From the NCBI RefSeq assembly GCF_000981385.1, contig NZ_LATZ01000003.1, positions 144,780-208,779 on the forward strand: a stretch of DNA of 64,000 nt, in the 5' to 3' direction. The notes under the pieces were generated by a model. The model made no database searches, was not told the origin of the DNA, and worked only from the letters and a program-made list of their open reading frames with translations. This stretch comes from Bacillus sp. SA1-12. Lineage in GTDB: Bacteria; Bacillota; Bacilli; Bacillales; Bacillaceae. Below are positions 53,917-62,738 of this stretch, piece after piece. The translations under genes and the position numbers were made by a program. Within the stretch, counting starts at the first letter, position 1. Each line of letters begins with the position of its first letter.

Positions 53917-53949
53917 AAGTCTTCTTCTTAACGGGGAAGACTTTTTATA
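53917..53949 (+). terminator. S-box expression-platform terminator
   Basis: AAGTCTTC pairs with GAAGACTT and is followed by TTTTAT. The upstream AGAAGAAG (in the P1 3' strand region) can pair with CTTCTTCT to give the competing antiterminator. Confidence 0.75.
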
Positions 53950-54024
53950 TTATTCAAAAGTCTAAAATGCTTCCTCCTCATGAACATAATCTAGAAAAAT
54001 AACTTACTTAGGATGGTGACAGAC

Positions 54025-55149
54025 ATGAGTCAACGAATCGAAACGAAATTAGCACAAATCGGCAATCGAAGTGAAAATGTTACAGGTACAGTAAACCCCC
54101 CTGTTTATTTTTCAACAGCCTATCGACATGCTGGAATTGGAGAATCTACAGGATTTGATTATATTCGGACAGGTAACCCTACTAGACTATTAGTGGAAAA
54201 AGCAATTGCTGATCTAGAGCATGGTGACCGCGGTTTTGCCTTCAGCTCAGGGATGGCTGCGATTCAAACCATTATGGCCCTTTTTCAAAGCGGTGATGAA
54301 TTAATCGTTTCATCTGATCTATATGGCGGTACGTATCGTTTATTTGAAAGAGAATGGAAAAAATACGGCTTATCCTTTAAATATGATGATTTTACAAATC
54401 CGGCTGAAACAGAAAAATTAATTTCTGAAAATACAAAGGCGTTATTTATCGAAACACCGACAAATCCTTTGATGCAGGAAGCTGATATTAAGGCACTTGC
54501 AGCTGTTGCCAAAAAACACAATTTATTAGTGATTGTTGATAACACGTTCTATACACCTGTTATTCAAACACCAATTCTAGATGGTGCGGACATTGTCATT
54601 CACAGTGCAACTAAATACTTAGGCGGACATAATGATGTGCTAGCCGGTCTCGTGGTGACAAAAGGAGAACAATTAAGCGAAGAGTTTTTCCAGCATCAAA
54701 ATGCCATAGGTGCCGTGTTATCCCCATTTGATTCTTGGCTCTTAATGAGAGGGATGAAGACGTTATCGCTTCGGATGAGACAGCATGAGCAAAATGCCGG
54801 GGCTGTTGCAAGATTTTTAGAAGAGCATCCAGATGTGCAGGATGTTTTATATCCAGGAAAAGGCGGAATGCTGTCCTTCCGTTTACAGAATGAAGCATGG
54901 GTGAATCCATTTTTAAAGAGTCTTAAGACGATCACGTTTGCAGAAAGTCTAGGTGGTATCGAAAGCTTTATCACGTATCCGGCGACTCAAACTCATATGG
55001 ATATTCCAGAAGAAATTCGGATTGCAAATGGTGTTTGTAATAAGCTGTTACGTTTCTCAGTAGGAGTTGAACACGCAGAGGATATTATTGAAGACTTAGC
55101 GCAAAGCTTTATCCAAATGAAAGGAGCTGAAACAGTTGAGCAATCATGA
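54025..55149 (+). CDS. metI: Cystathionine gamma-synthase / O-acetylhomoserine thiolyase MetI
   Basis: A PLP enzyme of the Cys/Met metabolism family, about 374 aa. The PLP lysine lies in HSATKYLGGHND; other motifs are YSTAYRH-like YFSTAYRHAGIGESTGFDY and IETPTNPLMQEADI. B. subtilis MetI is bifunctional in making cystathionine or homocysteine. I start at ATG 54025 after GGTGA, matching MSQ of MetI. Controlled by the upstream SAM riboswitch and coupled to metC. Confidence 0.94.
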   Translation: MSQRIETKLAQIGNRSENVTGTVNPPVYFSTAYRHAGIGESTGFDYIRTGNPTRLLVEKAIADLEHGDRGFAFSSGMAAIQTIMALFQSGDELIVSSDLYGGTYRLFEREWKKYGLSFKYDDFTNPAETEKLISENTKALFIETPTNPLMQEADIKALAAVAKKHNLLVIVDNTFYTPVIQTPILDGADIVIHSATKYLGGHNDVLAGLVVTKGEQLSEEFFQHQNAIGAVLSPFDSWLLMRGMKTLSLRMRQHEQNAGAVARFLEEHPDVQDVLYPGKGGMLSFRLQNEAWVNPFLKSLKTITFAESLGGIESFITYPATQTHMDIPEEIRIANGVCNKLLRFSVGVEHAEDIIEDLAQSFIQMKGAETVEQS

Positions 55150-56311
55150 TTGGTCGTTTCAAACAAAGCTGCTGCATAATGAAGCAAAGGTAGACCGTGG
55201 AACAGGAGCGGTGAGTGTGCCGATCCACCATTCATCAACCTTTCATCAATTTAATGTTGATGAATTCGGAAAATATGACTACGCACGTTCTGGCAATCCA
55301 ACACGTGAAGCGCTTGAGCAGGCAATTGCTGAATTAGAGGGCGGAACAAGAGGACTGGCTTTTTCTTCAGGGATGGCGGCGATATCAACAGCGTTTCTGC
55401 TGCTTTCTCAAGGGGATCATGTCCTTGTTACCGAAGATGTGTATGGCGGAACATTTCGTATAATAACTGATGTTTTAACTAGATTTGGAATTGAGCATAC
55501 GTTTGTTGATATGACACATCTCCATCAAGTAGCATCGGAAATCCGTCCAAATACAAAGGTGATTTATATGGAGACACCATCTAATCCACTGCTTAAGGTG
55601 ACTGATATTCGGGGAATTGTAAACCTTGCAAAAGCAAATGGCTGTCTAACCTTTTTGGATAATACCTTTTTAACACCGGAACTTCAAAGGCCGCTGGAAT
55701 TAGGTGTTGATGTTGTCCTGCACAGTGCGACAAAGTTTTTAGCAGGTCATAGTGATGTGCTGGCAGGACTTGCTGTTGTAAAGGATGCTGAGTTAGGAGA
55801 GCGTCTATATAAACTGCAAAATGCATTTGGAGCTGTACTAGGCGTACAAGATGCTTGGCTTGTTTTAAGAGGACTAAAAACCTTGCATGTTCGTTTGAAG
55901 CAATCTTCAGAATCAGCACTTAAAATAGCAAATTTTTTAAGTGAGCATCCTAAAGTTGAGGAAGTATATTACCCAGGACTAAGTTTTCACCCAGGCTATG
56001 AAACACAGCGCTATCAAGCAGACGGCGCAGGTGCGGTTCTGTCATTTAAACTAGCGGATGGCGAAGCGGTGAAAAAGTTGGTCGAAAATGTGAAGCTTCC
56101 AGTATTTGCGGTAAGTTTAGGTGCTGTTGAGTCGATCCTTTCTTATCCGGCTAAAATGTCACATGCAGCAATGCCTCCAGAGGAGCGTGAAAAGCGCGGC
56201 ATCTCAGATGGCTTACTTCGGTTAAGTGTTGGCTTGGAAAATGCTGATGACCTGATTAAAGACTTTTCAGAAGCGTTGGAAAAGCTTCCGCAAAAGGCAA
56301 GTGTACGTTAG
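55136..56311 (+). CDS. metC: Cystathionine beta-lyase MetC
   Basis: A PLP enzyme (391 aa) cleaving cystathionine to homocysteine. Motifs are HHSSTFHQFNVDEFGKYDYARSGNPTRE, YMETPSNPLLKVTDI and LHSATKFLAGHSDVLAG with the PLP lysine. TTG start after AAAGGAG, 14-nt overlap with metI. It completes the S-box operon. Confidence 0.94.
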   Translation: MSNHDWSFQTKLLHNEAKVDRGTGAVSVPIHHSSTFHQFNVDEFGKYDYARSGNPTREALEQAIAELEGGTRGLAFSSGMAAISTAFLLLSQGDHVLVTEDVYGGTFRIITDVLTRFGIEHTFVDMTHLHQVASEIRPNTKVIYMETPSNPLLKVTDIRGIVNLAKANGCLTFLDNTFLTPELQRPLELGVDVVLHSATKFLAGHSDVLAGLAVVKDAELGERLYKLQNAFGAVLGVQDAWLVLRGLKTLHVRLKQSSESALKIANFLSEHPKVEEVYYPGLSFHPGYETQRYQADGAGAVLSFKLADGEAVKKLVENVKLPVFAVSLGAVESILSYPAKMSHAAMPPEEREKRGISDGLLRLSVGLENADDLIKDFSEALEKLPQKASVR

Positions 56312-56332
56312 AACTGATAGATAGGTCTGTTG

Positions 56333-56372
56333 AAAAATGGGAAAAGGACTAAAAATCCTTTTCCTATTTTTG
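56333..56372 (+). terminator. Terminator of metI-metC
   Basis: GGGAAAAGGA pairs with TCCTTTTCC, flanked by AAAAAT and ATTTTT. Confidence 0.85.
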
Positions 56373-56438
56373 TTTGGGTTAACTTTCATCTAATCCAAAG
56401 GAAAAGGCAGCATTTAGATGCCTTTTCTCCAATTTTTC

Positions 56439-56702
56439 TTACCTGCCGCCATATCCATACCAAGGATAATGGTGATAATAAGGATAATGGTAATAAGGCG
56501 GGTAGTATGGTGGATAGTATGGATAGTATGGTGGGTAGTATGGATAATAAGATGGGTAGAAAAATGGCCGTCTAGGTCTTGGCCGTGGATATGGAGGATA
56601 GTAAGTATATGGTCGATATTGTCTTTCATCTTCAGGGTTAGTACTGTAAAATTCGTTTTCTAAAGATGCTTGCTCTTCAGGATTAAAGTCTTGATCCTGC
56701 AT
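56439..56702 (-). CDS. Tyr/Pro-rich protein, candidate coat protein
   Basis: An 87-aa protein. The first 27 residues are acidic; the rest is dense Tyr/Pro (PYTYYPPYPRPRPRR; repeats of YYPPYYPYY; ends HYPWYGYGGR). AAAGGAGG lies 8 nt before the ATG. Tyrosine-rich proteins of this kind often belong to the coat and are crosslinked; that is inference. Frames on the opposite strand here are shadows of this repeat. Confidence 0.7.
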   Translation of the reverse strand: MQDQDFNPEEQASLENEFYSTNPEDERQYRPYTYYPPYPRPRPRRPFFYPSYYPYYPPYYPYYPPYYPPYYHYPYYHHYPWYGYGGR

Positions 56703-57276
56703 AATGATAACCTCCTTTTTTAGGATCCTCCCTTAACGTTGGAGTTAAAATCACTTAAGACAAATTAGATAATGTAATAAATGATTAGCACCGCCTCTAT
56801 TTTATATGTGCGATAGCTTTTTCAACATTCACTCTATTTTTAATTTTTTTCGATTGTATTACATCAATCGTTAATGCAGGTTTCGTATGTATGCTTACTG
56901 CCAAGGTATTCTCTAAATCTTTGTCTGTTTGAAAATGTCTCTCTTGTTTTTCCTGAATCTTCTAGTTAGCAGGTTAAAAAATTGAACTGTAACCTTATTT
57001 CACATAAATTGAGACAATCTGTAATAGAATGTAAGATAATACATAATAGTTTTAATATTCACATTATATTTTTTCAATAATGTAATATTATGTTGAAACT
57101 TAGGTGTTAGAAATGAAAAGGAAAATAAAGAAAAAGCAGGTTTTCTAAAAGAACAAGCTTATTATTTATATGTTAAGCGCTTGTTTTCGAAATTATCGTA
57201 ATTGACAGTTTTATTGATTCATATGTTAATATAAGGTTGTATATTTTTACATAATAAAACAAAAGGGGGAAATTTT
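56703..57276. other. Intergenic region with a possible promoter for the TRAP operon
   Basis: No gene recognised. TTGACA at 57202-57207 with GTTAAT or TAATAT 17-19 bp downstream may be the transporter promoter. ACAAGC (about 57150) and GCTTGT (about 57183) form an inverted repeat around an AT-rich loop that could be an operator or terminator. Confidence 0.35.
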
Positions 57277-58272
57277 ATGAAAAGAAATCGCATAAGTTTA
57301 TTATTTGTGTTGATGCTGGCATTATCTATGGTTTTAGCTGCTTGCGGCGGCGGTAATGAGGATGTGTCTGGTAATGGGGGAGAAAGTAATGAAGGCGGCA
57401 ACAAAAATCTTAGCTTACTAACTGGTGGTACTGGTGGTACATATTATCCACTTGGTGGACAAATTGGAAAGATTATTTCTGATAATACAGATGTAAATAT
57501 TACACCACAAACATCTGGTGCCTCTGCAGAAAATATGGAAACATTAAGAGCAGGAGAGGCAGAACTTGCATTCTCTCAAACAGATATTGGAGCATATGCA
57601 ATTGAAGGAAAAGAAATGTTTGAAGGAGATCCAATTGATAATATTCAAGCAATCGCGTCATTATACCCAGAAACAGTACAACTTGTAACAACAGCAGATA
57701 GCGGAATTAAATCGGTTGAGGATCTTAAAGGAAAATCAGTTTCTGTAGGTGCTCCTGGATCAGGTGCTTATATTAACGCTATGCAACTTCTTGAGATTCA
57801 CGGATTAACAGTTGATGATATAAAGGCACAAAACCTTTCTTTCGACGAATCTACTGATGGTATTCAATCAGGTACTATTGACGCAGCATTTGTTACGGCT
57901 GGTACTCCAACTGGTGCAGTAGAGGCATTATCAGCACAAAATGATGTGGTGATTGTTCCATTAGCCGATGATAAAATTCAAAGCTTAATAGAAAAATTTC
58001 CTTATTATTCGGAAGATACGGTTTCGAGCGGAACATATAATATTAAATCAGATGTGAGAACAGTAGCTGTTAAAGCAATGCTGGTTGTTTCAAAAGACCT
58101 TGATGAGAATTTAGTGTATGAAATGACAAAAGCGTTATATGAAAATACAGATAAAATCACTCACGCAAAGGGTGAATTTATTAAACCTGAAACAGCACTT
58201 GAAGGGTTAGGGGATATGGAACTTCACCCAGGTGCTGCAAAATATTTTGAAGAGAAAGGTATTTCCGAGTAA
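57277..58272 (+). CDS. TAXI-family TRAP transporter solute receptor
   Basis: An exported lipoprotein of 331 aa (lipobox LAAC, Cys23). The mature part has SLLTGGTGGTYYPLGGQIGKII, the TAXI-type opening, and QTSGASAENMETLRAGEAELAFSQTDIGAY. It captures a carboxylate for the 58855 permease. Ligand unknown; family members bind glutamate, oxoglutarate or similar. AAAAGGGGG precedes the ATG. Confidence 0.92.
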   Translation: MKRNRISLLFVLMLALSMVLAACGGGNEDVSGNGGESNEGGNKNLSLLTGGTGGTYYPLGGQIGKIISDNTDVNITPQTSGASAENMETLRAGEAELAFSQTDIGAYAIEGKEMFEGDPIDNIQAIASLYPETVQLVTTADSGIKSVEDLKGKSVSVGAPGSGAYINAMQLLEIHGLTVDDIKAQNLSFDESTDGIQSGTIDAAFVTAGTPTGAVEALSAQNDVVIVPLADDKIQSLIEKFPYYSEDTVSSGTYNIKSDVRTVAVKAMLVVSKDLDENLVYEMTKALYENTDKITHAKGEFIKPETALEGLGDMELHPGAAKYFEEKGISE

Positions 58273-58352
58273 TACATTTAAAAGAGTCGGTAGATCGCAA
58301 TGGCTATCTACCGATTCATTTTATGATTTTTCTTTTTTTAGGTGGGATCGCA

Positions 58353-58865
58353 ATGATAAAGAGGAAGATTATAATTCTGCTTTTATTTGTCCCCCTGCTG
58401 CTTTTAATTGTATTTGCTCCTTACAAACAAGTCGTTGCATTTACATATGAAAATCAAGGGCAATTACTTGCTTATTTGGTTTTAAAAGAGGACAAAGCTT
58501 TTCACATAAAGTATACACACTCTATCCATCTCTCGGATGTATTGGAATCATATCGTTTAGATGATAAGAAAATCATTCAAACGGAACTCGCGTACGAGGA
58601 TTTTGCAGTTGGAATGCCTTCAAATGCTGAAGGTGACGAAGTCTTTGAAGAAGTGGATGGAACATATTATTTAAAAAATATGAGTCGAACATTTCCATTT
58701 ATAGACTTAAGAATTGGACAAGTAAGAGCGAATCATCGACTAATATATGAGAAGCAAACATATACATTATCAAACTATATGAAACCTGGAACATGGGTAA
58801 GAATCTCACAAAAGAAATTATCATTATGGCAACAATTGAAAGGAGTGAGCATCAATGGCTGGTAA
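58353..58865 (+). CDS. DUF1850 accessory protein of the TAXI transporter
   Basis: About 170 aa. One N-terminal membrane segment (IIILLLFVPLLLLIVFAP) then an extracytoplasmic domain with KYTHSIHLSDVLESYRLD and FAVGMPSNAEG. DUF1850 genes usually sit between the receptor and permease of TAXI systems, as here. ATG 58353 follows AGGTGGG. It overlaps the permease start by 11 nt. Confidence 0.85.
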   Translation: MIKRKIIILLLFVPLLLLIVFAPYKQVVAFTYENQGQLLAYLVLKEDKAFHIKYTHSIHLSDVLESYRLDDKKIIQTELAYEDFAVGMPSNAEGDEVFEEVDGTYYLKNMSRTFPFIDLRIGQVRANHRLIYEKQTYTLSNYMKPGTWVRISQKKLSLWQQLKGVSINGW

Positions 58866-60831
58866 AGAAGAAATAAAAGCGTTAACAGAAGAAGAACAGC
58901 AAGCATTGATAGAAAAATATGATATAGAAGCTGGCACAAGAAAACTTACCGGAGTATTAGGATGGATTGCCTTTTTTGGCTTACTGGCTTTCTCCCTATT
59001 CCAATTATATACAGCTGTTTTTGGCGTTTTTACAGCACAAATTCAACGGACCGTACACTTAGGATTTGCGCTATCCCTTATCTTTTTGCTCTTTCCAGCG
59101 AATCGAAAGAAAAAGCAAAAAGGAAAACTGCAAATCGCTTGGTATGATATCATTTTAGCTATTTTAAGTATTGGTGTAGGTGTTTATTGGCCAGTCTTCT
59201 TTGAAGATTTGGTCATGAGTGTCGGGCGACTTGATACACTTGACTTTGCTGTGGGTTTACTTGCTATTCTATTAGTTTTAGAGGCCACTAGACGTGCAGT
59301 GGGACTACCAATTACCATTATTGCTGTGATCTTTTTGCTATACGGAATTTACGGTACATACATGCCAGGATTTCTCGGGCATAGGGGTTTAACATTAGAA
59401 CGGCTTGTTCAAACGATGTTCTTTACAACAGAAGGGATTTTGGGAACACCTTTAGCTGTTTCCTCAACTTTTATCTTCCTTTTCTTATTGTTTGGTTCTT
59501 TTTTAATTAAAACAGGTGTTGGTCAATATTTTAACGATTTATCCATAGCTATTGCAGGCAGAAGAATTGGCGGACCTGCGAAAGTAGCCATTTTCTCGAG
59601 TGCTCTTCAAGGAACGATTAGCGGGAGTTCGGTTGCCAATGTTGTTACCTCTGGGGCCTTTACCATTCCGATGATGAAAAATCTTGGCTATAAGAAGGAA
59701 TTTGCAGGGGCAGTAGAGGCTTCGGCTTCAACGGGCGGGCAATTGATGCCTCCAATTATGGGTGCCGCAGCATTCCTTATGGTCGAATTTATTGGAAATG
59801 GAATAACCTATTGGGATATTGCAAAAGCTGCTGCGATACCGGCAGTTCTTTACTTTGCTGGTATTTGGATTATGACGCATTTCGAAGCAAAGAGATTGGG
59901 CCTGCGTGGTCTAACAAAAGAAGAAATGCCAAGCAGAAAAGAAGTATTTGGCAAATGGTATCTATTAATTCCGATTGTTGCGATTATTGTTTTGCTTATG
60001 TCAAATATAACTGTCACACATGCTGCTTTGTATTCCATTTTGATTTCTATAGTAGTTGGTTTTATAAATAAAGATGCCAGAATGAAAATCATTGATATTA
60101 TTTATGCTTTAGTAGATGGAGCAAGAACGGCTTTAAGTGTTGCAGCAGCAACTGCAGCTGCTGGGATTATCGTCGGAATTGTTACCAAAACCGGGTTAGG
60201 ACTGAAGCTTGCAAATGGATTAATTGACCTATCGGGAGGCTTGTTAATTCCAACACTAATATTAACAATGATCGCTTCGCTTGTTCTTGGAATGGGTGCT
60301 CCAACAACTGCAAACTATGTCATTACATCAACCATTGCAGCTCCAGCGATGATCCTATTAGGTGTAGCAGATTTACCAGCTCATTTATTTGTTTTCTATT
60401 TTGGTATTATAGCAGATATTACACCGCCAGTTGCATTAGCCGCATTTGCCGCCGCTGGTGTATCGGGAGGAGAACCGCTTCGGACAGGAATCGAATCATC
60501 AAAGCTTGCAATTGCCGCGTTTATCATTCCATACATCTTTGTTCTATCACCAGAACTGCTGATGATCAATACGACCTGGCTTGAAGTCATTTGGGTTGTA
60601 TTCACTGCAACAATAGGTATGATCGCAATAGGTGCAGGGGTGATCGGATATTGGATGAGAGGCATGCACTGGCTGGAAAGAATTCTTGCTGGGATGGCTG
60701 GATTACTTTTAATTTATCCTGAAGGCATTTCTGATATAACAGGATTAATCATGTTTGCAGCTCTATTTGCTTTACAATATGTCTGGAAACGCAACAGCCA
60801 TAACAAACCACAAATGTCGGTACAAGGATAA
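58855..60831 (+). CDS. Fused TRAP transporter permease (DctQM, TAXI type)
   Basis: A 658-aa permease combining the small four-helix and the large twelve-helix TRAP subunits. About 16-18 hydrophobic stretches are visible. The large-subunit core is clear: SSALQGTISGSSVANVVTSGAFTIPMMK, SASTGGQLMPPIMGAAAF, GMGAPTTANYVI and ADITPPVALAAFAAAGVSGGEPL. AAAGGAGTG precedes the ATG. Uses a sodium or proton gradient; substrate unknown. Confidence 0.93.
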   Translation: MAGKEEIKALTEEEQQALIEKYDIEAGTRKLTGVLGWIAFFGLLAFSLFQLYTAVFGVFTAQIQRTVHLGFALSLIFLLFPANRKKKQKGKLQIAWYDIILAILSIGVGVYWPVFFEDLVMSVGRLDTLDFAVGLLAILLVLEATRRAVGLPITIIAVIFLLYGIYGTYMPGFLGHRGLTLERLVQTMFFTTEGILGTPLAVSSTFIFLFLLFGSFLIKTGVGQYFNDLSIAIAGRRIGGPAKVAIFSSALQGTISGSSVANVVTSGAFTIPMMKNLGYKKEFAGAVEASASTGGQLMPPIMGAAAFLMVEFIGNGITYWDIAKAAAIPAVLYFAGIWIMTHFEAKRLGLRGLTKEEMPSRKEVFGKWYLLIPIVAIIVLLMSNITVTHAALYSILISIVVGFINKDARMKIIDIIYALVDGARTALSVAAATAAAGIIVGIVTKTGLGLKLANGLIDLSGGLLIPTLILTMIASLVLGMGAPTTANYVITSTIAAPAMILLGVADLPAHLFVFYFGIIADITPPVALAAFAAAGVSGGEPLRTGIESSKLAIAAFIIPYIFVLSPELLMINTTWLEVIWVVFTATIGMIAIGAGVIGYWMRGMHWLERILAGMAGLLLIYPEGISDITGLIMFAALFALQYVWKRNSHNKPQMSVQG

Positions 60832-60838
60832 AAAAACG

Positions 60839-60876
60839 AAAAACCTGATCCTCGACACGAGGCTATTCAGGTTTTT
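60839..60876 (+). terminator. Terminator of the TAXI operon
   Basis: AAAAACCTGA pairs with TCAGGTTTTT, with CCTCG/CGAGG inside. Confidence 0.85.
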
Positions 60877-61004
60877 CCTATTTTCCGGGAAATAAGTCGA
60901 AAGATGTGAGATTTAGCTGATACAGGACTTGTTTTATTAAATTTTAAAAATGGTTGACTAAAGATAAATATAGAAATATAATATAAAATGTAACTTAATA
61001 AAAC

Positions 61005-61076
61005 GACTTGTTAGCTCAGTGGGAGAGCACTTCCTTGACAGGGAAGGGGTCGGGGGTTCAAGTCCCTCACAGGTCA
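61005..61076 (+). tRNA. tRNA-Val (GAC)
   Basis: A 72-nt cloverleaf: acceptor GACTTGT/ACAGGTC, D arm GCTC...GAGC, anticodon stem CTTCC/GGAAG around TTGACAG (anticodon GAC), T arm GGGGG TTCAAGT CCCTC, discriminator A. The following bases read TCA rather than an encoded CCA. The integrase remnant 120 bp downstream suggests this tRNA served as an attachment site. Confidence 0.93.
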
Positions 61077-61158
61077 TCACAGTAATTGTATCAAGGGTTT
61101 GACAGTATTTTAAATTCAATAATGTAAAGTGGTTGCTGTCAAAACCACTACCATTAGG

Positions 61159-61199
61159 AAAGACCATTTCACTAATTAAGGTGAGGTGGTCTTTTTTTT
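61159..61199 (+). terminator. Terminator ahead of the integrase remnant
   Basis: AAGACCAttTCAC pairs with GGTGAggTGGTCTT, then eight T, ending directly at the remnant's ATG. It probably ends the tRNA transcript. An inverted TTTGACAG/CTGTCAAA pair lies at about 61099-61145. Confidence 0.72.
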
Positions 61200-61514
61200 A
61201 TGCTGTTAAAGTTTGCTATTCAAGATTTTTTAGATGACAGGGAATTTAAAAATTTATCTCCTGCAACTGTTTTTAATTACAAAGAATCACTGAAACAATT
61301 TCAAACCTTCTGTAATGAACATGAGATTGCCAATATTCAAGATATTACAGCAAATGTCTTAAAGAAGTATCTGTTGCAATGTCAGAAGGACGGTAATAGA
61401 CCTTCTTCTATAAATTCTAAGTTACGTAGGTTAAAAGCATTTTTTAATTACATGATTGAAATTGAAGTTATTATAAAAAGTCCAGTAGAAAAGATAAAGT
61501 CGGTTGGTATTTAA
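61200..61514 (+). pseudogene. Truncated tyrosine recombinase (N-terminal domain only)
   Basis: A 104-residue frame equal to the SAM-like core-binding domain of phage integrases: FLDDREFKNLSPATVFNYKESLKQF, SSINSKLRRLKAFFNYMIE and a final NPVEKIK-like SPVEKIKSV. The catalytic domain with the R-H-R-Y residues is absent. The frame stops where another gene fragment starts, so a deletion joined them. Confidence 0.85.
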
Positions 61515-61678
61515 AAAACGAAAGTACAGGAAAATGGGCATGTTACAATTCAGGTTTATATCCTGGTTACAATGAAACAAGATGGTGTAGTGCTAAAGTA
61601 GCTGGAGGAGCAGGGTATTATCGTTTATATATTGTTTCAAACGGTGGAGCCTCTGCATCTGGTAGTCTTTCATGGTAA
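61490..61678 (+). pseudogene. C-terminal fragment of a small secreted protein
   Basis: In another frame than the integrase piece, 61490-61678 reads GWYLKNESTGKWACYNSG, then GYNETRWCSAKVAGGAGYYR and LYIVSNGGASASGSLSW to a stop. No start or signal peptide precedes it. It lies just before another secreted-protein gene and may be a related remnant. Confidence 0.55.
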
Positions 61679-61715
61679 ATATTTTAATTGATTTATATAA
61701 AAGGAGTTGGTTTGT

Positions 61716-62117
61716 TTGAGAAAGATAAACATGAAAAAAATTATATTTATCTTATTTGTCGGGTTTTCTTTAACTTTGGGATCATTGGGAATAACAACAC
61801 CAGCATCAGCAAATACACCAACAGGCTGCGGAAATGATGGTAGTGGAGGTTGTCATACACCATTTCGTTATTATACAAAAGGAGAAACCGTAATTTATAG
61901 AGCTTGGAGTTATAGAGGGACAGTTAGTTTTTGGGTAGAAAGGGATTATAACGGCACATTAACTCCAGTAACATCCATATCCTATGTAACTCCAAATAAT
62001 AGTCCTCAAACACGATCATTTGTCGTACCGGTTTCAGGTTATTATACACTTGAACTTGGTTGTAGATATGGGCGTGATACATGCACTAGTTATGGATCAA
62101 TGGATGATTTAGATTAG
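61716..62117 (+). CDS. Small secreted protein of unknown function
   Basis: About 133 aa with a clear signal peptide (MKKIIFILFVGFSLTLGSLGITTPASA, cleaved after ASA). The mature part has four Cys (GCGNDGSGGC; LGCRYGRDTC), Tyr-rich beta-like strands and an acidic end SMDDLD. TTG at 61716 follows AAAAGGAG at 8 nt; ATG at 61731 is the alternative. It lies in the accessory region next to the tRNA. Family unknown. Confidence 0.72.
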   Translation: MRKINMKKIIFILFVGFSLTLGSLGITTPASANTPTGCGNDGSGGCHTPFRYYTKGETVIYRAWSYRGTVSFWVERDYNGTLTPVTSISYVTPNNSPQTRSFVVPVSGYYTLELGCRYGRDTCTSYGSMDDLD

Positions 62118-62147
62118 CTAATGGTTAACAACTAATCCAGGGTGTAT

Positions 62148-62308
62148 AAAAGGATCTTCGACTGGGGCTATTGACAAATACCCATTTAATCAAAAAGAAG
62201 ATGAATATCTACTAAATGTAGTGTTCATCTTCTTTTAATTTTAATATATGTTGTGTCTGGTAATGGGATTTCTTAGTTTGTCAACAGGCCCGACTGAAGA
62301 TCCTTTTT
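62148..62308. repeat. 160-bp nested palindromic element
   Basis: The ends pair: AAAAGGATCTTC, GGGgCtaTTGACAAA and CCATT with AATGG, TTTGTCAAcaGgCCC and GAAGATCCTTTTT. The centre holds a second hairpin (AAAAGAAGATGA with TCATCTTCTTTT, 62192-62236). No coding potential. Resembles a MITE-type or structured RNA element. 62309-62700 holds nothing else I recognise except the tiny frame at 62472. Confidence 0.75.
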
Positions 62309-62471
62309 CATGCCAATAACATCGATTATGTAAACTAAATTTTTATAATGTATTTATGTGATATTTTGTGATAGGGAATATAGAAGAGATTTTTGTGGTT
62401 TTAGTTGTATTCCGTTTAGGATACTTTTAAAAATGTATATTTGTCATATTTATCTATACTTTTATTTCTTC

Positions 62472-62525
62472 TTAAAGCCTAACTAACATTTGGGCCATTT
62501 CTTCAATTTTACTAAGATCTATCAC
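62472..62525 (-). CDS. Possible 17-residue peptide gene
   Basis: On the minus strand AAGGAGG is 7 nt before a GTG that opens MIDLSKIEEMAQMLVRL and a stop. The peptide would be an amphipathic helix. The near-perfect ribosome binding site is the only support; chance is possible. Confidence 0.25.
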   Translation of the reverse strand: MIDLSKIEEMAQMLVRL

Positions 62526-62738
62526 TCCTACACCTCCTTACAACCTAGATTTCATATGCGTGATGGCGCAAAATAAACGAAATGGTCCAATATATTCATT
62601 TTTTACATATTTAAATTGATAGTTAAATTAATCATTTATTGTTAAAATTGCTAGTCTTAGTAGTAAAAAACAGTCAAAGTGAAATGACTTTTAATATAAT
62701 AGAATGTAGTTAATTTCTTTACAAACGAGGTGGGAAAA

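Noticed and set aside
56414..56663. Overlapping frames opposite the Tyr/Pro-rich gene
   Set aside because: Repeat-driven shadows; only the minus-strand frame from 56702 has a ribosome binding site.
60958..61167. 69-codon minus-strand frame over the tRNA
   Set aside because: It translates the tRNA-Val complement and has no gene signals.
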